Assembly: GCA_937907165.1 (NCBI GenBank)
Contig: CALCUH010000081.1
Span: 1-20,623, forward strand
Length of the DNA: 20,623 nt
Source: an uncultured Bacteroidales bacterium
GTDB lineage: Bacteria; Bacteroidota; Bacteroidia; Bacteroidales; Paludibacteraceae
Direction of reading: 5' to 3'
Positions within the stretch are counted from its first letter, which is position 1; every line of letters starts with the position of its first letter. A program made the position numbers and the translations under genes. Positions 14,786 to 20,623 of this stretch are shown piece by piece. The notes below the pieces were generated by a model. It ran no database searches. It was not told where the DNA came from and was given only the letters and a program-made list of their open reading frames with translations.

Positions 14786-14793
14786 CAAAGTTA
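14786..14793 (-). promoter_or_regulatory. Bacteroides-type -7 element upstream of lysS
   Basis: TAACTTTG on the minus strand is an exact match to TAnnTTTG and lies 32 bp before the lysS ATG, giving a leader of roughly 25-30 bases. No TTTG was found 19-21 bases further upstream, so the -33 half is weak. A short inverted repeat, TTGTA-8 bases-TACAA (14821-14838), lies further upstream and is of unknown meaning. The rest of the 228-bp gap holds this promoter, the terminator of the preceding operon and A-rich sequence, with no gene seen. Confidence 0.6.
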
Positions 14794-14924
14794 CAAAAAA
14801 ATAACGTCCGAGAGGGTTATTTGTATAAAAGTTTACAACAGAGGAGAAAAAAACATGGTCAAACAAATAAAAACAGAGACAAACGGAACAAAACACAAGA
14901 GAAAAGGAAATATTTCGTCAGAGC

Positions 14925-14959
14925 AAAAAAAATCCCCCAAGAATGATTCTCGGAGGATT
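14925..14959 (-). terminator. Rho-independent terminator of the T9SS substrate/PorP operon
   Basis: On the minus strand AATCCTCCGAGAA (14959-14947) pairs with TTCTTGGGGGATT (14943-14931) through a TCA loop, a 13-bp stem with two G-T wobbles. It is followed by an eight-T run counted from the stem end. It lies 22 bp after the porP-like stop codon. Confidence 0.9.
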
Positions 14960-14981
14960 TTATATTTTAAGAAACCTATGA

Positions 14982-15962
14982 TTACCAGTAAACGACCGGA
15001 CAAGGATATTTCTCTTTCACGCGGATTACGTATATGAGATTCAACTCATGGGACCATGAACCGTTTTTCTTCTTATAGGAAGTGAAGATATCATACACAT
15101 AGTTTGCTTGGAAGCTTCCGAACTGCACCCCAGCCGTAACGGAAGGAGTATGGATACAATCGAGATCGGTACGATAAGCGGCGCCGATCAGCAACGGGCT
15201 GATCAATGCGCAGACACTGACATAAAGGTTTTGGTAGACATCCTGTTTCTGATAGTTAACCGTAGCGAAAAGATAGTTGCTGGAGAGGTCATCACGGCTG
15301 AACAAACCATTTTTATATTGAAGGTCATGGAAATAGGTCGCATGCAAAACTAGTTTACGATGCAACAAATTATCCGGTTTGTCCAAGAATCCGTTCTTCG
15401 GTTCACCGATGTGGTAAATAGCGACACCTGCGGTAAGCTTATTGTCGATGACATAAGAACCACCAGCGGAGAAATCAAGGAAAACGCGAGAATCATTCTC
15501 CAAGTTTTCCAACGTCTCGTTCGTCACTGCCCTATAATAAGGGTTGTATTGGTCCTCGAACACGAAATTGTCGCCCAAGAAATTAGCATAGAGGGAAGCC
15601 TGCACTCCCAAGCGGACGAACTGATGCTCCGTCGTGCGAATCGTATGAGAATAGATTAAATCGAAATCGTTGATTTGATATGTACCTGCCGCCATATTAT
15701 CATAGGAATACGCGAAACCCAAAGAACACATCTGCTTATAGAAGTTTTGGTCATAAGAGAAACGCACCGTGTGGTATTTATTACCCAAAGCGGGCCATTG
15801 CTGACGATAATTCAAACCAAAACGAATAGCGTTCGCACCACCGACCAACGAAGGGTTCAAACTAAATGGCACATTATTATGGTTCGAAAAAGAATAGTCT
15901 TGAGCGGAGACGCCCCAGCACGAGCAAACAGCCAATAGTATTCCTATAAATAATTTCTTCAT
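14982..15962 (-). CDS. PorP/SprF-family type IX secretion membrane protein
   Basis: A 326-residue outer-membrane protein of the PorP/SprF family, with a signal peptide (MKKLFIGILLAVCSCWGVSA, cleavage before Gln-Asp). The mature start, QDYSFSNHNNVPFSLNPSLV, matches the family opening, in which an Asn-Pro-Ser/Ala-Leu/Tyr-Val/Ala-Gly segment is conserved. The remainder has the alternating aromatic strands of a small beta barrel (RFGLNYRQQWPAL, FSYDQNFYKQMCSLGFAYSY). In Bacteroidetes, proteins with a type B T9SS sorting domain are often encoded beside a PorP/SprF-like partner needed for their secretion or surface attachment; SprB and SprF are the known example. Here the partner is encoded 6 bp upstream in the same operon. 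The family call is firm; specificity for that neighbour is inferred from position. Confidence 0.93.
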   Translation of the reverse strand: MKKLFIGILLAVCSCWGVSAQDYSFSNHNNVPFSLNPSLVGGANAIRFGLNYRQQWPALGNKYHTVRFSYDQNFYKQMCSLGFAYSYDNMAAGTYQINDFDLIYSHTIRTTEHQFVRLGVQASLYANFLGDNFVFEDQYNPYYRAVTNETLENLENDSRVFLDFSAGGSYVIDNKLTAGVAIYHIGEPKNGFLDKPDNLLHRKLVLHATYFHDLQYKNGLFSRDDLSSNYLFATVNYQKQDVYQNLYVSVCALISPLLIGAAYRTDLDCIHTPSVTAGVQFGSFQANYVYDIFTSYKKKNGSWSHELNLIYVIRVKEKYPCPVVYW

Positions 15963-15968
15963 TGCATT

Positions 15969-18900
15969 CTATTTTAGAATTGATACATAACCTTTCTTAT
16001 TCCCGCTTTTGCCTATGCCCTTATAATTACTATAATAAGTAACATTCCAGCCATAGACCTCTTGAGGACAAGGGTGACCATTCAAATCATTTCCATCCCA
16101 TGAGTCATCTATGCTATCGCCTTCGAAAACGGTTTGACCCAATCTATTATAAATATTGAAATGGAAATCCTCGATATGCTCGCCACCTAAGAAACGGAAC
16201 ACATCATTCAGACCGTCTCCATTAGGCGTAAACATTGTCGGTGCCCAAAAGTCTTTCCACACATACACATAAGCTGAATGTTGGAACAGGCATCCATCTT
16301 CAGTACGAGCTCTCATATACACTCTGAATGAATCCTCGGTGACAACATCCACATCACTGTACGTATAAACGACATCCTCGCCCTCGAGAACATCGGACCC
16401 GTCTCCCGGATCCCAGGTCCATTGCGTATTCTTAGGGAAATATCCCCTGAAATGAACCGTCGGATCTTCTTTCTCGATTACGGCCGGCAAGATTTGGTAC
16501 GTCATCTCATTGTGATCTTTTGGTTTTATCCACATCGAATCGGTACCCTGACAGCCGTTTTCGTCGGTTCCCACCACATAGACCATAGTAGGCTCCTCGA
16601 TCAACGCATCCAAGTCGTAAGAAGAAGTCCCTGAAATAGTTACATTATATGGTTCACTACTCCACACATAATTGTTGGCACCCTCAGCCGCCATTTCGAC
16701 TTCTGTTGGCTCTCCAGGACAGCCCTTCTTGCGAACTTCCTTCAAAGATACATTTAAATCTGGATAAACCTCTACTTTAATCGTTTTTTTTGCATAACAT
16801 CCATCAATTAATCTTCCTTTGACCATATAAGTGGTAGAAGTTGACAAAGAATAAGATATCGAAGCGGTACTATCACCCGTTGACCAGACATACTCGTCAG
16901 CGCCCGAAGCAGTCAAGGAGAAACGCTGGTTTTTGCAGACATAAGTCTGTCCGATCACATTGATGGAAGGCATCGGACTCACCGTCACATAGATATCCAT
17001 GGAAGAGGAGCAATCGCCCTCGGAACCTACCAAAGTAATCATCGCATTGTTTTCAGGCTTATAAATCAATCGTTCGCCCTCTTGGAAGATATTACTGTTT
17101 TCCGCCCAAGTATAATTGGAGGCACCCGCCGCCAACAAAACGACATCGTCGCCTTGACAAACATTCGTCTCACCCGTATAGGAAATCACAGGAGGCATAA
17201 CGGTGTGCACCTTCTTAGAAGCTGTACCTTCACAACCATATGAGTTCCACGCCTTCACAGAGAAAGTTTTCTCGCCGGCGACGGGTTCCGTAATCGTAGA
17301 ATCGGACTCACCCGTATTCCATACGAACTGAATCAAATCGTCTCCTTTGGCAGACAATGTAACAGGGGAATTCTCACATACGACACCAGAGCCTTCGATC
17401 GTAACATACGGATGCGGGCTTACGACGAAAGGAACCTCCATCTTCGTCGAGCATCCGTTCTCGTTCGTTCCCACCACAGAGACAGATGCGGAGATAGTCG
17501 GATAAGCGGTGTAAACTTCACCATCAGACAAAGCGTTCCATCTATAACTATCAGCACCATGGGCAATCAGCACCATGGAATCGCCCTGGCAGAGAGTTGT
17601 CTTTCCATCAACCCACAGATAAGGAGCAGGCAAGACCGTTATAGGCACATCCACCTTAGAAGAGCAACCTCCCGTCGTACCCTCTACCCACATGGTCATG
17701 CTGGAATTAGGTTGAAGCACGACAGTGTTGGAGGTTGTACTATCGCTCCACACATAAGAGGAGGCGCCAGACGCATAAAGGTTCAAAGCAGATCCGCGGC
17801 ATACAGTAGTGATGCCCGAAACCGAAACATCCGGCAAAGGAATAGCCGTCACCTTCAAATTTCGCTTCGTCATACAACCGAAAGTAGTATCCGTTCCGAC
17901 CACCTCGAAATCAGTAGTCTCATTTAAATATGTGCTACAAGAATCACCGATGAAGCCATTACTCCATTGGTAAACACAATCGCCATCTATTCCCAAAGCA
18001 CGCAACGTAATGATAGAACCCGCACATACACTGAGCGGACCATCCACCGAGAAGGACGGCACCGGATGCACATTCACCTCGTAGGACGCACTCGCCACGC
18101 AGCCCTGAGCGGAAGTACCCTTGACATAGAATATCTGACTAGAAGTCAACGTTTTGTCAATTTGAGCAGAAGTTTCTCCCGTACTCCATTCATACGAATC
18201 AGTACCTTGGGCGAAAAGGGAGACCGAATCGCCTGCACAGATTTCGTTTTTACCATAGATGGAGACAATCGGAATAGGGCTCACGACAATCGGGATCTCC
18301 ATTGTGGCCTCACAACCGCCGTTATTACCCTTCACCCAATACGAAGTAGTATTGAGTGTCGGTTTACGATTCACAACCGCACCTTCGGTACCATCATCCC
18401 ACACATAAGACTGGGCACCCTCCACCCAGAGACTCAACTGCTCGCCATCGCACAAATCATGGTTACCATAAACCACCAGATTAGGAGCCGGAGTAACAGC
18501 CACTTTATGGGTAGCGCTCGCCGTACATCCGTTCGTATCGGTACCCACCACCGTATAGACAGTGGATTCCAACGGCTCAGCGGTCAACGTATCGCCCGCA
18601 TAAACATTTTGCCAGAAATATTCCGCAGCTCCAGAAGCGGTCAAAACCGCCCTATCGCCAGAGCAAATCAAGTCAGGACCATCGATGGTAACCACCGGCA
18701 CAGGATTGACCACCACCTCCACACATTTGGAAGTCTTACAACCCGTTTGCGTATATGTACCCGTCACACAATAACTAGTGGATTTTTGCGGCGTGAACTT
18801 CAACGTATCGCCCTCGTAGGCGGAGCTCCAAACAAACTTGTCAGCATCACCCCACACCCACAATTTTGTCGGCGTATTAAAGCAGACGGAAGAATCGCCC

Positions 18901-20623
18901 TTAATATAGATAGTAGGCGAAGAAGAGACACCCACATACACATCCTTGAAATATTGGCAACTAAACTGATCGATGATGTTCACACGATAAGTCTGGCTTG
19001 TGAGAGCCTGCTCCGACATAGAAATGCTCCGTGAGATAGTATCCCCCTCCTGGTTCAACCAAAAGAACTCGTTACCAATCTGAGAAGAGAGACACGACAA
19101 AGCGATCATATCCCCGTAACAAACATTTTGGTCACCATCAATTGTCAATTTAGGCTTAGGATTCACCTTCACGATACGAGAGAACGTGGAGGAACATCCC
19201 CTATTTGAAACGACCGTCAAAGATACAGTATACTCTCCGTCCTCCTGATATTCATGTCGAGGAGATTCTTCAGCGGAATAGAAACCGTCACCGAAGTCCC
19301 AACGATAAGTTTTGATTACGTCCCTTTTCACCTCACTCTTATTGATGAAATCAACTGTCATGTTACAAGTATCCTTATAATCGAAATTTGCGTCCAAGAC
19401 GATGGTGGTCAGTACCGTATCCGTCAAGATAGTCGTACAAGCGCTGTTCGAGCCAATCATCTCACAACAATAGTGGGCGCCATCCACAATTTCATCCTTA
19501 GGAATGACCGCCACATTACCATCCGAAGAGAGAGGCATATAATCATCGCAACGATACCAATTATAAGTAACGAAACCTTTCGGCGCAGTAATCACGGCAT
19601 CATCATTACCACAATTTCTAGGAATTAGCTCCAATGGTTCCGTCTTACCCCAGAAATAACCATAAGCCTTATGGCTACCACCCATCTCCGCATTATTCTT
19701 ACCGACGTCCACAAGACAGTCATGCGTAATGATATCGATCGTTATCGTATAACCAATATAATCCGTCAAATCATAGCTTACAGTAGTCCAAGGTTGGTAA
19801 ACATAATCCTCAGGGCGTTGGTTATCGCTCTCGTTCTTCCCCTTCTCCACCTTCGCCTCCGTACAAGTCGCAGGGTTTTGTATCAAAGAGTTGTTGAAGC
19901 TAGCGTTACCCGAGAAAGACATACAATTCAGCGTCACCTCCTGGCCCTCCGGCGAATAGAGATTCACGTCCACATAGAAAGCAGGCATTTGGTATGATTC
20001 ATGTTTGTCGTTCGTCGGCACATGAAGCACACAAGCATATTTATAAGTGAAAAGCGTAGTCTGATCATTTACGACAAAAGCGTAACGCATTCTTTCCGCA
20101 TAAGCGCCAGCCTTCGTGTTACGCCCCTCCGCATATCCGTTGTTCCTACCAATTTGGATAACCGCTTCATTATCAGGGTTCACATAAAAATCACTACATG
20201 CGATGATCGGGTCCGTTTGTCCCAAATCACTAGACAACATCATTCGCTGATTCTTTCTTGCCGCATCTTCCGTAGTCTTTTTCCAAGAATAAACATAACT
20301 ATAGACAGCATCTTCGCCTTCGCCCTCCATTTTCGGATAATAGAGACCCGTATAAAGATTCCAACCATCCAGTGTTCCACCTACCTTCAGGCCATCATTC
20401 AGAGGGAGTTCATCCGTTTCAACATCTATTGTACCGGTCTCTCTATCAATCGCCTCCTCTTTTTGGTTCTTTCCACCTTGGTCGCCTTTACCCGGCTTGT
20501 CATCACCTCCGGCAGCGACCTCTTCCTTGCCAGCCTTATCATCCTTACCTGCGGCTCCGGCACCATCGTCCTTGCCAGCCTTATCATCCTTACCTGCGGC
20601 TCCGGCACCATCGTCCTTGCCAG
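15969..20623 (-). CDS. Giant T9SS type B substrate with PKD and Ig-like repeats (5' end outside window)
   Basis: The frame is open from the stop at 15969-15971 to the right edge, at least 1550 residues, with the N-terminus outside. Residues here are numbered from the Met codon at 20330; that Met is probably internal, since coding continues upstream of it. Upstream lies a Gly/Lys/Asp-rich linker. Next come an unassigned region (1-310) with many Cys, a PKD domain (about 312-392, YRWDFGDGF and HEYQEDGEYTVSL), and twelve Ig-like repeats of about 70-80 residues (393-1270), each with a Cys pair. A second PKD-like segment follows (1275-1358, TWDPGDGSDVLEGEDVVYTY). The end is a gliding-motility-associated, T9SS type B sorting domain (1361-1453: PTMFTPNGDGLNDVFRF, then YNRLGQTVFEGD, then the terminal YVSILK). 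It should be exported and held at the cell surface, perhaps as an adhesin. Ligand unknown. Confidence 0.93.
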   Translation of the reverse strand, partial: GKDDGAGAAGKDDKAGKDDGAGAAGKDDKAGKEEVAAGGDDKPGKGDQGGKNQKEEAIDRETGTIDVETDELPLNDGLKVGGTLDGWNLYTGLYYPKMEGEGEDAVYSYVYSWKKTTEDAARKNQRMMLSSDLGQTDPIIACSDFYVNPDNEAVIQIGRNNGYAEGRNTKAGAYAERMRYAFVVNDQTTLFTYKYACVLHVPTNDKHESYQMPAFYVDVNLYSPEGQEVTLNCMSFSGNASFNNSLIQNPATCTEAKVEKGKNESDNQRPEDYVYQPWTTVSYDLTDYIGYTITIDIITHDCLVDVGKNNAEMGGSHKAYGYFWGKTEPLELIPRNCGNDDAVITAPKGFVTYNWYRCDDYMPLSSDGNVAVIPKDEIVDGAHYCCEMIGSNSACTTILTDTVLTTIVLDANFDYKDTCNMTVDFINKSEVKRDVIKTYRWDFGDGFYSAEESPRHEYQEDGEYTVSLTVVSNRGCSSTFSRIVKVNPKPKLTIDGDQNVCYGDMIALSCLSSQIGNEFFWLNQEGDTISRSISMSEQALTSQTYRVNIIDQFSCQYFKDVYVGVSSSPTIYIKGDSSVCFNTPTKLWVWGDADKFVWSSAYEGDTLKFTPQKSTSYCVTGTYTQTGCKTSKCVEVVVNPVPVVTIDGPDLICSGDRAVLTASGAAEYFWQNVYAGDTLTAEPLESTVYTVVGTDTNGCTASATHKVAVTPAPNLVVYGNHDLCDGEQLSLWVEGAQSYVWDDGTEGAVVNRKPTLNTTSYWVKGNNGGCEATMEIPIVVSPIPIVSIYGKNEICAGDSVSLFAQGTDSYEWSTGETSAQIDKTLTSSQIFYVKGTSAQGCVASASYEVNVHPVPSFSVDGPLSVCAGSIITLRALGIDGDCVYQWSNGFIGDSCSTYLNETTDFEVVGTDTTFGCMTKRNLKVTAIPLPDVSVSGITTVCRGSALNLYASGASSYVWSDSTTSNTVVLQPNSSMTMWVEGTTGGCSSKVDVPITVLPAPYLWVDGKTTLCQGDSMVLIAHGADSYRWNALSDGEVYTAYPTISASVSVVGTNENGCSTKMEVPFVVSPHPYVTIEGSGVVCENSPVTLSAKGDDLIQFVWNTGESDSTITEPVAGEKTFSVKAWNSYGCEGTASKKVHTVMPPVISYTGETNVCQGDDVVLLAAGASNYTWAENSNIFQEGERLIYKPENNAMITLVGSEGDCSSSMDIYVTVSPMPSINVIGQTYVCKNQRFSLTASGADEYVWSTGDSTASISYSLSTSTTYMVKGRLIDGCYAKKTIKVEVYPDLNVSLKEVRKKGCPGEPTEVEMAAEGANNYVWSSEPYNVTISGTSSYDLDALIEEPTMVYVVGTDENGCQGTDSMWIKPKDHNEMTYQILPAVIEKEDPTVHFRGYFPKNTQWTWDPGDGSDVLEGEDVVYTYSDVDVVTEDSFRVYMRARTEDGCLFQHSAYVYVWKDFWAPTMFTPNGDGLNDVFRFLGGEHIEDFHFNIYNRLGQTVFEGDSIDDSWDGNDLNGHPCPQEVYGWNVTYYSNYKGIGKSGNKKGYVSILK
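16521..19154 (-). repeat. Twelve Ig-like protein repeats within the T9SS substrate
   Basis: Twelve diverged units of about 70-80 residues follow the pattern Pro-x-Pro, hydrophobic strand, Gly, then Cys-x-Gly, L-x-A-x-G, Y-x-W, a Thr/Ser-rich stretch, V-x-G-T, Gly-Cys and a closing hydrophobic strand. The first Cys of the units falls at about residues 404, 483, 556, 627, 698, 769, 844, 914, 985, 1058, 1132 and 1204 (numbered from Met at 20330). The partner Cys is 45-56 residues later. The units are diverged at DNA level, so this is an old array rather than a recent amplification. Confidence 0.88.
20526..20623 (-). repeat. Perfect 45-bp tandem repeat, at least 2.2 copies, running off the right edge
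   Basis: Positions 20526-20570 and 20571-20615 are identical, and 20616-20623 begins a third copy. In the frame of the large secreted protein each unit encodes the 15-residue block GKDDGAGAAGKDDKA; a degenerate Gly/Lys/Asp/Glu-rich tail follows down to about 20460. The exact identity of the copies points to recent duplication and possible copy-number variation. The total number cannot be known from this window. Confidence 0.95.

Noticed and set aside
17967..19034. Plus-strand open frame of 355 codons within the Ig-repeat gene
   Set aside because: It mirrors the repeat gene; its Arg/His/Thr-rich translation has no domain or signal, and the opposite strand is clearly coding.
20426..20611. Short minus-strand frame with a repeated Met-Val-Pro-Glu-Pro-Gln block
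   Set aside because: It is another reading frame of the 45-bp tandem repeat, which is in frame with the long T9SS substrate.

Overview
The window reads as chromosomal DNA of a member of the order Bacteroidales. Three things point there: a lysS-gpsA-pgi housekeeping run, a lysyl-tRNA synthetase with a C-terminal extension of the Bacteroidetes kind, and a PorP/SprF protein beside a very large protein ending in a type B sorting domain of the type IX secretion system (T9SS), a Bacteroidetes-only machine. Leaders just before start codons are A/T-rich with no clear Shine-Dalgarno sequence, and a -7 element of the Bacteroides form (TAnnTTTG) precedes lysS. Genus is not settled from sequence alone. 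Every gene lies on the minus strand, so transcription runs from high to low coordinates.

Right block (15.0-20.6 kb): a secreted or surface protein of at least 1550 residues enters from the right edge. Its parts, in order, are a Gly/Lys/Asp-rich linker with 45-bp tandem repeats, an unassigned region, a PKD domain, twelve Cys-paired Ig-like repeats and a type B sorting domain. It is followed 6 bp later by its probable outer-membrane partner of the PorP/SprF family and then by a strong terminator.

Middle block (9.95-14.8 kb): lysS, gpsA and pgi follow each other closely and end in a terminator-like hairpin that sits only a few bases before the start of a DedA-family membrane protein gene. A second hairpin terminator closes dedA.

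Left block (1-9.8 kb): a Wzx/Wzy-type capsule or exopolysaccharide operon. The order is outer-membrane export lipoprotein (Wza-like), chain-length regulator/BY-kinase (Wzc-like, with an unusual Tyr-Gly repeat tail encoded by a hexanucleotide repeat), nucleotide-sugar 6-dehydrogenase, Wzx flippase, TupA-like ATP-grasp enzyme, Wzy-type polymerase, GT4 glycosyltransferase, and a second GT4-like glycosyltransferase cut by the left edge. The last three complete genes are linked by 4-base ATGA overlaps. The dehydrogenase and the ATP-grasp enzyme together suggest a polymer containing a uronic acid that may carry an amide-linked substituent. The initiating sugar transferase, a Wzb-like phosphatase and further glycosyltransferases are not in the window and may lie to the left. 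No tRNA, rRNA, insertion sequence or CRISPR array was seen.
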